Positions 7,178-17,174 are shown, counted from the first letter of the stretch. The stretch: 18,314 bases of DNA from Oscillospiraceae bacterium (GCA_902795095.1 CADBKB010000017.1:1-18314), one strand, 5' to 3'. Numbers and translations are program-made. The notes: generated from the letters alone by a model not told the origin.

Positions 7178-10100
7178 ATGCAACCATTGCTCAATGCTCT
7201 GGACCCGCTGGAGGCGATGAAGGCCCTGCGCCGAGCAGACGGTCGGCGGGAGCATGCCGCGGTGTCCGGCGCGGCGCAGATCTGCCGCAGCCATATCATC
7301 GCCGCAATGCATGCCCACAGCGACCGGAATACGGTGGTGCTCTGCCAGGACGATCTGGCCGCGACCCGCATCGCCCAGGAGCTGGAGGCCCTGCTCGGGA
7401 CTGCGCCGACGGTGCTGCCGGGCCGGGAGCTGACCTTCTACGACGCCTCCGCCGCATCCCGCGGCTGGGAGCAGAAGCGCCTGCGGGTGCTGCACGGGAT
7501 GTCCCGGGGGGAGATCCCCCTGCTGGTGGCCTCGGTGGAGGCCGCGAGCCTGCGCACAGTGCCGCCGGCGGTGCTCTCCGGCAGCGCGGTGCAGCTGCGC
7601 ATCGGCGAGGACTATGACCTCGCCGAGCTCACCCGCCGTCTGACGCTGTGCGGCTACAGCCGCTCCCAGCTCGTGGAGGGCGTGGGCCAGTTCAGCGTGC
7701 GCGGCGGCATCCTGGACGTCTATTCCCCCGCCATGGACAGCCCGGTGCGCATCGAGTTCTTCGGCGACAACCTCGACGCCATGGGGACCTTCGATCCGCT
7801 CACCCAGCGCAGGACGGAAAACATCGAGCAGATGACCGTGCTGCCCGTGGCCGAGACCCTGCCCCAGCTCCATCCCGGCGGGATCGCCGGTCTGTGCGAG
7901 GATCTGCGCGCCATGACCGCCCGGCAAAAGCGCCGCAGGAAGCCGAACGCTGCCCTGATCGCCACCCTGGAGGCGGACGCCGAGACCCTGGAGCAGGGGC
8001 TGAGCTTCCCGGCGGCGGACCGGTATATGGCGCTTATCTACCCCGAATTTGCCACGCTGGCGGACTATATTCCCGCCGGAAGCGCGATCTATTTCTGCGA
8101 TCACGGCAACCTGCGCCGCGCCGAGCGCAGCCGGACCGAGGAGCTGGGGCTCTACCTCGACTCCATGCTTGCCTCGGGCACCCTGGCCGGGGAGCTGTGC
8201 GACTTCCGCAGGGACTGGGAGGAATTCTGCGGTGGCTTGACGGAGGATTTCTGCGTTTTCTTCGATTCCTTCCTCTCCGGGGCCTTCCCGGCGGCCCTGC
8301 AGCCGAAGCAGCTGCTGGGCGTCACGGCCAAACAGCTGCCCTCCTACGGCGGCAACCTGGACGCCGCCGCCGCGGACCTGGACCACTATCAGAAAAACGG
8401 CTACAGCGCCATGGTGCTGTGCGCCAGCCGGCTGCGGGCGGAGAATCTGCAGGAGCTGCTCTCCGCCCGGGGCATCCGGGCGCACCTGATGTTCCCGTGC
8501 GACCGGCTTCCCGCGCCGGGCCAGATCTTCCTGGTGGAGGGCGGGCTCCAAGCCGGCATGGAATACCCGGAGATCCGCCTGGCGGTGCTGGCCGAGGGCC
8601 AGCTTGTTCGCCGCGAGACCCGCAAAGCCCGACCCGCCGCCAAGGGCCGCGGCGCCACAAACCGCCAGAAGCTCAGCTCCTTCGCCGACCTGTCGCCGGG
8701 GGATCTCGTGGTGCACGAGCACCACGGCATCGGCCGCTATGTCTGCATGGAGCAGATCCGGGTGGACGGGGCGCTGAAGGACTATGTGAAGATCGCCTAC
8801 CAGGGCACGGACGTGCTGTACGTCCCTGCCACCCAGCTGGACATGGTGAGCAAATACATCGGCGCCGGGGAGGATCACGCGATCAAGCTCAACCGCCTGG
8901 GCGGCGACGCCTGGGCCAAGACCAAGGCCCGGACCAAGAAGGCGGTGCGGGATATGGCCGACGAGCTGGTCCGGCTCTATGCCGAGCGGTCCCGTCTGCC
9001 CGGCTACGCCTTCTCCCCGGATACCCCATGGCAGGCGGAGTTTGAGGCGGGCTTCCCCTATGCCGAGACCGACGACCAGCTTCGCTGCGCCGAGGAGATC
9101 AAGGGCGATATGTGCCGCCCGACGCCCATGGACCGGCTGCTGTGCGGCGACGTGGGCTTCGGCAAGACGGAGGTCGCCCTGCGGGCGGCCATGAAGGCCA
9201 TCCTGGACTCCAAGCAGGCGGCGATCCTGGTGCCCACCACGGTGCTGGCCCAGCAGCATTACGCCACCGCCATCCGCCGTTTTGCGGGCTTCCCCGTCAA
9301 TGTGGATGTGCTCTCCCGTTTCCGCACTGCCACGGAGCAGAAGCGCACCCTGGCCGCCCTGCGCGCCGGATCCGTCGATCTCATCATCGGCACCCACAAG
9401 CTGCTGGGCAAGGGCGTGGAATTCAAGGACCTGGGCCTTCTGATCGTGGACGAGGAGCAGCGCTTCGGCGTCAGCCACAAGGAGCGGCTCAAGGAGATTT
9501 CCAAGGGCGTGGATGTGCTGACCCTGTCGGCCACCCCCATCCCACGGACCCTCAACATGGCCCTGTCCGGCCTGCGGGATATGTCCACCCTGGAGGAGCC
9601 GCCCCAGGACCGCTATCCGGTGCAGACCTTTGTCATGGAATACGCCGAGCCCGTCATCGACGACGCCATACGGCGGGAGCTGGCCCGGGGCGGCCAGGTC
9701 TACTATCTGCACAACCATGTGGAATCCATCGAGCAGACCGCGGCGAAGCTCGCCCAGCGTGTGCCGGAGGCCCGCATGGCGGTGGCCCACGGCCGGATGA
9801 ATGAGGAGCAGCTCGGCGAGGTCATGCAGCGCATGGCCGACGGGCAGATCGACATCCTGGTATGCACCACCATCATCGAGACGGGCATCGACATCCCCAA
9901 CGTGAACACCCTGATCGTGGAGTACGCCGACCGCTTCGGCCTGGCGCAGCTCCACCAGCTCCGGGGCCGCGTGGGCCGCAGCGGGCGGCATGCCTTTGCC
10001 TACTTCACCTTCCGGCCGGGCAAGATGCTCACGGAGGTGGCGGAGAAGCGGCTCAACGCCATCCGCGATTTCGCGGAGTTCGGTTCCGGCTTCAAGATCG

Positions 10101-10714
10101 CCATGCGCGACCTGGAGATCCGCGGCGCCGGCAATCTGCTGGGCGCAGAGCAGTCCGGCCACCTCATGAGCGTGGGCTACGACATGTATCTCAAGCTGCT
10201 GGAGGACGCGGTGCTGGAGGAGCGGGGCGAGCGCAAGCCGGACCAGACCGACTGCACCGCCGACCTGTCCGTGGCGGCCAGCATTGACCCGGCGTATGTG
10301 GAGAGCGGCGAGCAGCGCATGGACCTGTACCGGCGCATGGCCGCCATCCGCTCCCGGGAGGACGCCGACGAGCTGCTCGACGAGATCGTGGACCGCTACG
10401 GCGACCCGCCCAAGGGCGTGCTGAACCTCATCGATGTGGCGCTGATGCGCACCCGGGCCACCGCCGCCGGCATCGTGGACGTCAGCCAGCATCAGAAGTC
10501 CGTTTGCTTTACCCTGGCACAGTTCGAGCCCGAGGCGGTGAGCGCCGTGTGTGCCATGCCGCAGCTGAAGAAGCGCGCCTTCCTGGGCGCCTCCGGCGAC
10601 CGGCCGGTGCTCACGGTGCACCTCGCGCAGGGGGAGGATCCCCTGCAGCTGGCCGCGGCGGTGGTGGAGCGCTACGCCCTGCAGAGGGAAAGGTTACAGA
10701 CGAGCGAGCAATAG
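7178..10714 (+). CDS. mfd: Transcription-repair coupling factor
   Basis: 1178 residues, the normal Mfd length. Mfd is a DNA translocase that removes RNA polymerase stalled at lesions and recruits UvrA/UvrB. The order of parts is: a UvrB-like N-terminal module (about 1-350; VEGVGQFSVRGGILDVY near 165-181); the CarD-like RNA-polymerase-interaction domain (about 500-580; PGDLVVHEHHGIGRY); then the RecG-like helicase with Walker A GDVGFGKTE (about 656-664), the DEEQ box (about 758-761), LTLSATPIPRTL, and motif V/VI IETGIDIPNVN and QLRGRVGRSG; and a C-terminal TRCF domain. The frame opens further upstream, but ATG 7178 is preferred because GGAGG lies just before it and the predicted promoter (-10 at 7148-7153) lies downstream of the alternative starts. 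All helicase motifs are intact. Confidence 0.98.
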   Translation: MQPLLNALDPLEAMKALRRADGRREHAAVSGAAQICRSHIIAAMHAHSDRNTVVLCQDDLAATRIAQELEALLGTAPTVLPGRELTFYDASAASRGWEQKRLRVLHGMSRGEIPLLVASVEAASLRTVPPAVLSGSAVQLRIGEDYDLAELTRRLTLCGYSRSQLVEGVGQFSVRGGILDVYSPAMDSPVRIEFFGDNLDAMGTFDPLTQRRTENIEQMTVLPVAETLPQLHPGGIAGLCEDLRAMTARQKRRRKPNAALIATLEADAETLEQGLSFPAADRYMALIYPEFATLADYIPAGSAIYFCDHGNLRRAERSRTEELGLYLDSMLASGTLAGELCDFRRDWEEFCGGLTEDFCVFFDSFLSGAFPAALQPKQLLGVTAKQLPSYGGNLDAAAADLDHYQKNGYSAMVLCASRLRAENLQELLSARGIRAHLMFPCDRLPAPGQIFLVEGGLQAGMEYPEIRLAVLAEGQLVRRETRKARPAAKGRGATNRQKLSSFADLSPGDLVVHEHHGIGRYVCMEQIRVDGALKDYVKIAYQGTDVLYVPATQLDMVSKYIGAGEDHAIKLNRLGGDAWAKTKARTKKAVRDMADELVRLYAERSRLPGYAFSPDTPWQAEFEAGFPYAETDDQLRCAEEIKGDMCRPTPMDRLLCGDVGFGKTEVALRAAMKAILDSKQAAILVPTTVLAQQHYATAIRRFAGFPVNVDVLSRFRTATEQKRTLAALRAGSVDLIIGTHKLLGKGVEFKDLGLLIVDEEQRFGVSHKERLKEISKGVDVLTLSATPIPRTLNMALSGLRDMSTLEEPPQDRYPVQTFVMEYAEPVIDDAIRRELARGGQVYYLHNHVESIEQTAAKLAQRVPEARMAVAHGRMNEEQLGEVMQRMADGQIDILVCTTIIETGIDIPNVNTLIVEYADRFGLAQLHQLRGRVGRSGRHAFAYFTFRPGKMLTEVAEKRLNAIRDFAEFGSGFKIAMRDLEIRGAGNLLGAEQSGHLMSVGYDMYLKLLEDAVLEERGERKPDQTDCTADLSVAASIDPAYVESGEQRMDLYRRMAAIRSREDADELLDEIVDRYGDPPKGVLNLIDVALMRTRATAAGIVDVSQHQKSVCFTLAQFEPEAVSAVCAMPQLKKRAFLGASGDRPVLTVHLAQGEDPLQLAAAVVERYALQRERLQTSEQ

Positions 10715-10761
10715 CTACAAAAGAAATACAAAAGAAAGCAGAGATTCCTGTCGAATTGTGA

Positions 10762-10791
10762 TTGCATTTTGTGGTGGAATTCCGTTATAAT
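10762..10791 (+). promoter_or_regulatory. Putative promoter of the VanW-domain gene
   Basis: TTGCAT (10762-10767, 3/6) and a perfect TATAAT (10786-10791) are separated by 18 nt. The predicted start near 10798 gives a leader of about 95 nt to the likely start region. No terminator is seen between the mfd stop and this promoter. Confidence 0.65.
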
Positions 10792-10879
10792 AATAGGACA
10801 GGATTGCAACGATCCACTGCTGGTTTCCGTCTTATCATTCAGGACGAGCAGATAGAAGCCGCCTTCGGCGGCGAAGCAG

Positions 10880-10895
10880 GGAGGGGATTACCATC
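10880..10895 (+). promoter_or_regulatory. Strong ribosome-binding site facing a non-standard start (ATC 10893)
   Basis: GGAGG at 10880-10884, within AGGGAGGGG, is ideally spaced (8 nt) from ATC 10893, which is in frame with the downstream gene. No in-frame ATG, GTG or TTG lies between the predicted transcription start and GTG 10932. That GTG has only a GGAGG 2 nt upstream, which is too close for normal initiation. Confidence 0.5.
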
Positions 10896-10931
10896 GACGA
10901 TCGGATTTTTGACGAACTGACGCCGGAGGAT

Positions 10932-13262
10932 GTGACGCCGGAGTACGACGATTCGTTTGATATGGAGGCGCTGGAGCGCTTTACCCAGGAACTGACCGGG
11001 CAGGAGCCGCAGGTCGATGCGCAGGCGGCGAAGCTGGCTGCGGAGAAGGCCAGGAAGGACGCGCTGTTTGAATCCATCATGGATGAGGAGCTGGCGCGCA
11101 TCCGCGGCGACGCTGCCCCGCCGGCGGGAAAATTCGGCCAGACCGCAGCCGCAAGCGCACCCGCGCAGACGAAGGCGGAGCAGAAGGATAAGAAGGCCGA
11201 GAAGAAGCCCGAGACGAAGGCCGAAAAGAAGGCTGAGAAAAAGGCCGAAAACAAGGCTGAGAAAAAGGCTGAGAAAAAGGCTGAAAAGAAGGCCGAGAAA
11301 AAGCCCGAGACGAAGGCGCAGAGCGCGCCCCAGAAGGAAAAAAACAACAAAAAGGCCGCCCGGGACGAGCAGTCCACCGCTGCAATGCCGGCGATCCCGG
11401 TCATGGCCCCGAATGCGGGCGGCCAGGAATCGGTGGAGGAAATGGCAAAAAAGAAAAAGAAAAAGCGCGCAATGACCGCGGTGTACGCGGTGCTTGCGGT
11501 GATTCTGGTGCTGGCCATCGCGGCGGCGGGCCTGTTTGTGCTCGACGGCGGCGTCATTGTGGACAACCTCTATGTGGCCGGCGTGCCCGTGGGCGGTCTG
11601 ACCAAGGCCGCCGCCCTGGAGCAGGTCAACGCCGCCACCAATGAGATCTACGAGGCCAGCGAGCTGACCGTGAACCTGCCCGACGACACCCTGGTGATCT
11701 CCCCGGACGTCAGCGGCGTGCATCTGGACGTGGAGCGGGCCGTGGACGAGGCCTGGCGCTACGGCCGGGTCATGGGCCTTGTGAAGGTTCCCGGCGTGAC
11801 CAAGGTCCCCGAGGAGCCCATGGACATCGATCTGTCTTCCTGCTACACCTACAACCAGGACGCTGTGCGCGATCTCATCGACCGGAAGGCCGACGAGGTG
11901 TTCGCCGAGCTCAAGCAGACCCAGGTCCGCTTTGAGGAGCGGATCGAGCAGGACGGGACTGCCGACGACGGCGAAGAGACCGAAGACGAGCAGACCGAGG
12001 ACGAAGAGGAAGAAGAGGAGAGCGAGGAGGTGGAGCATCGCAAGTTCATGCTCATCACCAAGGGCTCGCGCTCCCGCAGCCTGGACGCCGACGCCCTCTC
12101 CAAGCAGGTGTTCGACGCGCTGAGCAATGTGGATTTCAGCCCCATCGACTTCAAGTACACCGAGCAGCAGCCCGATGCGCCGGATTTCCAGAAGATATTC
12201 GACGAGCATTGCAAAAAGCCCGTCAACGCCGCCTACAACCAGGAGACCTCCACCCTCGAGAAGGAGCAGGCGGGCTACGGCTTCGACATTGAGACGGTGA
12301 AGAAGCAGTTCGACGCTGCCGAGGAGGGCGAGAAGCTGGAGATCGGCTTTGAGGAACTGAAGCCGGAGGTCACGCTGAACGACCTGCGGGAGTACCTGTT
12401 CAAGGATAAGCTGGCCGCCTACGATTCCCCCCATACCGCCATCTATAACCGCACCGTCAATCTGGAGCTGGCCTGCGAGCAGATCGACGGCACCATCATC
12501 AACGACGGAGAGGTCTTCTCCTTCAACCGTGTGGTGGGCGAGCGAACGGCAGCCCGCGGCTTCAAGGAGGCCCAGGTCTACGTCAGCGGCGATACCGTCG
12601 ACGAGCTCGGCGGCGGCTGCTGCCAGGTGGCCTCCACCATCTACCTGTGCGCGCTGATGGCGGATCTCGAGATCGTCGAGCGCTCGTGCCACTATTTCGA
12701 GGTGTCCTATGTGCCTCTGGGCTTGGACGCCACGATCTACTGGGGCGCGCTGGACTTCCAGTTCCGCAACAATACCGGCTACCCCATCCGCATCGACGCC
12801 AGCGTGTCCGGCGGCTATGTGCACATCGCTCTCTGGGGAACCGAGACCAAGGATTATACCATCAAGATGACCTACGAGGTCACCTCCCGCACCGGCGACG
12901 GCACCAGCGTCATCAGCTACAAGCATAAGATCGACGCCGACGGCAACGAGATCTCCGTGGAGCGCGAGGCCTCGAGCTACTACCACACCCACAAGCCCAA
13001 GGAAGAGGATAAGCCCGACGAGGATAAGCCCGACGAAGAGCCGGCCGATCCGGAGCCGCAGCCCGAGCCGCAGCCGGAGCCCCAGCCCGAACCGCAGCCG
13101 GAGCCCCAGCCCGAACCGCAGCCGGAGCCCCAGCCCGAACCGCAGCCCGAGCCGCAGCCCGAGCCGCAGCCGGAGCCGCAGCCCGAGCCGCAGCCGGAGC
13201 CCCAGCCCGAGCCGCAGCCGGAGCCCCAGCCGGACCCCAACGTGGAGATTGAAGTCCCATAA
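10932..13262 (+). CDS. Membrane-anchored VanW-domain protein with YoaR-like region, KAEK and PEPQ repeats
   Basis: 776 residues from GTG 10932, or 789 if translation starts at ATC 10893, which the ribosome-binding site favours. Parts in order: an acidic N-terminus; a Lys/Ala/Glu tetrapeptide repeat (81-129); a Lys cluster and one membrane helix (about 182-204), orienting the repeat to the cytoplasm; a YoaR-type putative peptidoglycan-binding region (PF12229-like; VDNLYVAGVPVGGLTKAAAL) carrying a Glu/Asp-rich insert (about 335-368); and a VanW domain (about 520-635; FSFNRVVGERTAARGF, ELGGGCCQVASTIY, NNTGYPIRI). A C-terminal tail of 15 PEPQ units (707-766) probably spans the wall. VanW proteins are envelope proteins of unknown biochemistry, and no vancomycin-resistance genes are nearby. 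A cell-wall role is inference. The gene is likely monocistronic, with its own promoter and a hairpin after it. Confidence 0.88.
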   Translation: MTPEYDDSFDMEALERFTQELTGQEPQVDAQAAKLAAEKARKDALFESIMDEELARIRGDAAPPAGKFGQTAAASAPAQTKAEQKDKKAEKKPETKAEKKAEKKAENKAEKKAEKKAEKKAEKKPETKAQSAPQKEKNNKKAARDEQSTAAMPAIPVMAPNAGGQESVEEMAKKKKKKRAMTAVYAVLAVILVLAIAAAGLFVLDGGVIVDNLYVAGVPVGGLTKAAALEQVNAATNEIYEASELTVNLPDDTLVISPDVSGVHLDVERAVDEAWRYGRVMGLVKVPGVTKVPEEPMDIDLSSCYTYNQDAVRDLIDRKADEVFAELKQTQVRFEERIEQDGTADDGEETEDEQTEDEEEEEESEEVEHRKFMLITKGSRSRSLDADALSKQVFDALSNVDFSPIDFKYTEQQPDAPDFQKIFDEHCKKPVNAAYNQETSTLEKEQAGYGFDIETVKKQFDAAEEGEKLEIGFEELKPEVTLNDLREYLFKDKLAAYDSPHTAIYNRTVNLELACEQIDGTIINDGEVFSFNRVVGERTAARGFKEAQVYVSGDTVDELGGGCCQVASTIYLCALMADLEIVERSCHYFEVSYVPLGLDATIYWGALDFQFRNNTGYPIRIDASVSGGYVHIALWGTETKDYTIKMTYEVTSRTGDGTSVISYKHKIDADGNEISVEREASSYYHTHKPKEEDKPDEDKPDEEPADPEPQPEPQPEPQPEPQPEPQPEPQPEPQPEPQPEPQPEPQPEPQPEPQPEPQPEPQPEPQPDPNVEIEVP
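11172..11318 (+). repeat. 12-bp tandem repeat coding KAEK tetrapeptides
   Basis: Imperfect 12-bp units of the form AAGGCYGARAAR encode Lys-Ala-Glu-Lys, with occasional variants (KPET, KAEN). The stretch is strongly basic with a regular acidic interval, predicted helical, and lies on the cytoplasmic side of the membrane segment of the VanW-domain protein. It resembles histone-H1-like lysine-rich bacterial tails in composition only. Confidence 0.9.
13050..13229 (+). repeat. 15 tandem 12-bp units coding PEPQ
   Basis: 180 bp made of exactly 15 units CCSGARCCSCAG, each encoding Pro-Glu-Pro-Gln, ending in PDPNVEIEVP and the stop. Third-position variation (CCC/CCG, GAG/GAA) alternates between units. 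The array is likely prone to copy-number change by slippage. The encoded tail is extended, acidic and extracellular. Confidence 0.95.
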
Positions 13263-13268
13263 ATACTT

Positions 13269-13296
13269 CGCAGCCGCACCGGGAGGTGCGGCTGCG
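13269..13296 (+). terminator. Perfect 12-bp hairpin after the VanW-domain gene (terminator-like)
   Basis: CGCAGCCGCACC (13269-13280), loop GGGA, GGTGCGGCTGCG (13285-13296). It begins 6 nt after the stop codon. The downstream sequence TGATTATCCC is not a T-tract, so termination by this element alone is uncertain. Confidence 0.65.
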
Positions 13297-13319
13297 TGAT
13301 TATCCCGGGGGAGTTTCCC

Positions 13320-13347
13320 TTTACTTTCTAAGAAAAACCTGTATAAT
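13320..13347 (+). promoter_or_regulatory. Promoter of the lepA-hemW operon
   Basis: TTTACT (13320-13325, 4/6) and a perfect TATAAT (13342-13347) are separated by 16 nt. The predicted start near 13354 leaves a leader of about 38 nt to TTG 13392. Confidence 0.7.
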
Positions 13348-13391
13348 AGTAGTATTCACGGCAGATATCCCCCAGGCAGGAGTTGAGCAGC

Positions 13392-15197
<1,806 letters not shown>

Positions 15198-15256
15198 CGG
15201 ACGGAGCGAGACCCCGCCCGCCGCGACGCCAGATGAATGACGAAAGGAGTATTATT

Positions 15257-16471
15257 ATGCCCGTTCCCAGACTGTTCCGGCTGCCCAAGCGCATCTCGGA
15301 CAAGAAAAAACTGGGCATTTACGTCCATATCCCCTTCTGCCGCAGCAAATGCCAGTACTGCGACTTCTATTCCCTGGGCGGCAGCCAGAAGGAGCTGGCG
15401 GATCTGTATCTGCAGGCCCTGCCCATGCATATCCGCGAATTCGGCGCCCGCGCCACGGAGTACGCAGTGGACACCGTGTATTTCGGCGGCGGCACCCCCT
15501 CCTTCTTCGGGGCGGACGCCCTGGTGCGCATCTTCAATGAGATCCAGCGCCGGTTTGACGTGCAGTCCGACGCGGAGGTGACCTTTGAGGCCAACCCCGA
15601 CAGCGCCTCGCCGGTGCTGCTGCAGAAGCTCCACTCCGAGGGCTTCAACCGCATGAGCCTCGGCGTGCAGAACGACAACGACGAGCTCCTGAAGAAGCTG
15701 GGCCGGCCCCACAACTATGAGCAGGCGGTGCAATGTGTGAAGAATGCCCGCAAGGCGGGCTTCGACAATATCTCCCTGGACCTCATCTACGGTCTGCCGG
15801 GCCAGACCTTCGACCAGTGGAAACAGACCCTCGGCCACGTGCTGGAGCTGGAGCCCGAGCACATGAGCTGCTACGGGCTGAAGGTGGAGGAGGGCACGCC
15901 CCTGTGGGAGTACCGCGACTGCTGCAATCTGCCCGACGAGGATGATCAGGCGGATATGTACCTGTATACCTGCGACCGCCTGGCCGAGGCGGGCTACCGC
16001 CAGTACGAGATCTCCAATTTCGCCAAGCCGGGCTATGAATCCCGCCACAATCTCAAATACTGGCTGGGCGGGGAGTACCTGGGCTTCGGCCCCTCGGCGG
16101 CCAGCGATTTTGCCGGCAAGCGCTTCACCATCCGCGCCGATCTCATGGATTACATCGAGGGCGTGCTCAAGGGCGGCGCCGTCCTGTCCGAGTGTGAGGA
16201 TATCCCCTCCCGGGAGCGGGCGGGGGAATACCTGATGCTGCGGCTGCGCACCGTGCAGGGCATCGACTCCGAGGAGTATACCCGCCGGTTCCTGCTGCCC
16301 TTCCGGCCCATCGGCAAGCTCCTGGACCGGTTCCGCGAGATGGGCTTCGTCCGCCAGGACGATACCCGCTACCATCTCACCCCCAAGGGGATGCTGATTT
16401 CCAACAAGATCCTCTCCGAGCTCATGCTCGCTCAGGAGAAGTCGGAGCCTCTGGCGAAGAAAAAACGGTGA
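15257..16471 (+). CDS. hemW: Radical SAM heme chaperone HemW
   Basis: 404 residues. HemW binds heme and a [4Fe-4S] cluster and is thought to deliver heme to target enzymes; it is often misnamed as coproporphyrinogen dehydrogenase (HemN). The radical SAM cysteines are in PFCRSKCQYCDF (C28, C32, C35), followed by YFGGGTPS (75-82), EANPD, MSLGVQ, DLIYGLPGQT, and the HemW-typical YEISNFAKPGYESRHNLKYW. A C-terminal winged-helix-like part and a Lys-rich tail follow. The CxxxCxxC-F spacing and lack of the HemN N-terminal extension favour HemW. Start ATG 15257 has AAAGGAG (15243-15249) at ideal spacing; the frame continues upstream into lepA but without a better start. It is co-transcribed with lepA. 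Confidence 0.95.
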   Translation: MPVPRLFRLPKRISDKKKLGIYVHIPFCRSKCQYCDFYSLGGSQKELADLYLQALPMHIREFGARATEYAVDTVYFGGGTPSFFGADALVRIFNEIQRRFDVQSDAEVTFEANPDSASPVLLQKLHSEGFNRMSLGVQNDNDELLKKLGRPHNYEQAVQCVKNARKAGFDNISLDLIYGLPGQTFDQWKQTLGHVLELEPEHMSCYGLKVEEGTPLWEYRDCCNLPDEDDQADMYLYTCDRLAEAGYRQYEISNFAKPGYESRHNLKYWLGGEYLGFGPSAASDFAGKRFTIRADLMDYIEGVLKGGAVLSECEDIPSRERAGEYLMLRLRTVQGIDSEEYTRRFLLPFRPIGKLLDRFREMGFVRQDDTRYHLTPKGMLISNKILSELMLAQEKSEPLAKKKR

Positions 16472-16472
16472 T

Positions 16473-16501
16473 TTGACAAAACCGGGATCCCGAGGTATAA
16501 T
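16473..16501 (+). promoter_or_regulatory. Perfect consensus sigma-A promoter of the CDP-alcohol phosphatidyltransferase gene
   Basis: TTGACA (16473-16478), a 17-nt spacer and TATAAT (16496-16501): both boxes and the spacing are ideal. The -35 box begins one base after the hemW stop codon. The leader of about 40 nt contains the palindrome CGGCATGCCG (16521-16530). Confidence 0.9.
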
Positions 16502-16548
16502 AATCTCTACACTTTCAGTTCGGCATGCCGATCGAAGGGAGCACGCAT

Positions 16549-17103
16549 ATGCACTTACGCGGACAACTAAAGCAAGCCTGCAGCAACCGGGCATGGATTC
16601 CCAATGCGCTGACGGCTCTGCGGCTGGTCGGAGGCATTGCTCTGATCTTTCTGCCGCTGCCCAGCACGGCCTTCTATATCGTCTACTGCATCTGCGGTCT
16701 GACGGACCTGCTCGACGGCTTCCTGGCCCGCAGGCTCGGTACGGCCAGCGCTTTCGGCGCCAAGCTCGACAGCGTGTCGGACCTCACCTTCTATTGTGTG
16801 TCGCTGATCCGCATGATGCCCTGGCTGCGCAAGCGGCTGCCGGGCTGGATCTGGTATCTGGTCGCCCTTGTCCTGGCGGTGCGGATTGCGTCCTATCTGG
16901 TGGCGGCCTTCCGTCTGCACCGTTTCGCCGCTGTGCATACCCTGGCCAACAAGGCCACCGGCGCCATGGTGTTCGGCGTGGGACCGGTCCTCCTGGTGCC
17001 TGCCCTGCTGACGCCCTACTGCCTGGCACTGGCGGCGGTCGCCGCCTTCTCCTCCGCGGAGGAGCTGATCATGCATCTGCGGGAAATGCCGGAAAAGCAA
17101 TAA
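16549..17103 (+). CDS. CDP-alcohol phosphatidyltransferase family membrane protein
   Basis: 184 residues with several hydrophobic segments (about 27-50, 80-90, 100-125, 140-170), an integral membrane enzyme. The family motif D-G-x2-A-R-x8-G-x3-D-x3-D is complete (D56, G57, A60, R61, G70, D74, D78), with the preceding Asp53 also present. Such enzymes transfer a phosphatidyl group from CDP-diacylglycerol to an alcohol (glycerol-3-phosphate, serine, inositol-phosphate or phosphatidylglycerol). The LDSVSD ending differs from the LDPLADK of typical PgsA, so the acceptor cannot be named. Start ATG 16549 has GAAGGGA (16534-16540) 8 nt upstream; an in-frame ATG at 16525 lacks a ribosome-binding site. 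It has its own strong promoter and a strong terminator, so is probably monocistronic. Confidence 0.9.
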   Translation: MHLRGQLKQACSNRAWIPNALTALRLVGGIALIFLPLPSTAFYIVYCICGLTDLLDGFLARRLGTASAFGAKLDSVSDLTFYCVSLIRMMPWLRKRLPGWIWYLVALVLAVRIASYLVAAFRLHRFAAVHTLANKATGAMVFGVGPVLLVPALLTPYCLALAAVAAFSSAEELIMHLREMPEKQ

Positions 17104-17150
17104 AAAAACAACAGCGATCCCCGGAGCCGACGCTCCGGGGATCGCTTTGT
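17101..17150. terminator. Bidirectional intrinsic terminator
   Basis: GCGATCCCCGGAGC (17114-17127), loop CGAC, GCTCCGGGGATCGC (17132-17145): a perfect 14-bp stem. On the plus strand the tail is TTTGT. On the minus strand the complement of 17101-17113 gives TGTTGTTTTTTTA, a good U-tract. It lies between convergent genes and serves both, more strongly in the minus direction. Confidence 0.9.
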
Positions 17151-17174
17151 ATCACAGCTTATGGAAGGGCGGCG

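Noticed and set aside
7076..10621. Very long minus-strand open frame (about 1180 codons) opposite mfd
   Set aside because: It is a mirror of high-G+C codon use in mfd. Its translation is Gly/Ala/His/Leu-rich with no family motif, and the plus strand encodes a clear full-length Mfd. Similar mirror frames lie opposite the CotH, VanW, lepA and hemW genes and were rejected for the same reason.
13050..13229. Short regular repeats as a CRISPR array
   Set aside because: The 12-bp units are contiguous with no spacers and encode in-frame PEPQ at the end of a gene.
10839..13262. Vancomycin-resistance cluster suggested by the VanW domain
   Set aside because: No vanA/B ligase, vanH, vanX or vanRS genes are nearby; VanW domains are widespread in Clostridia without resistance.
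13383..13391. TTG 13383 as the lepA start
   Set aside because: It abuts the AGGAG with no spacer; TTG 13392 has a 9-nt spacer and matches the usual LepA N-terminus better.
17101..17150. Hairpin as an attachment site or small RNA
   Set aside because: Its perfect stem, the T-rich flank on the minus strand and its position between convergent genes are fully explained by a bidirectional terminator.
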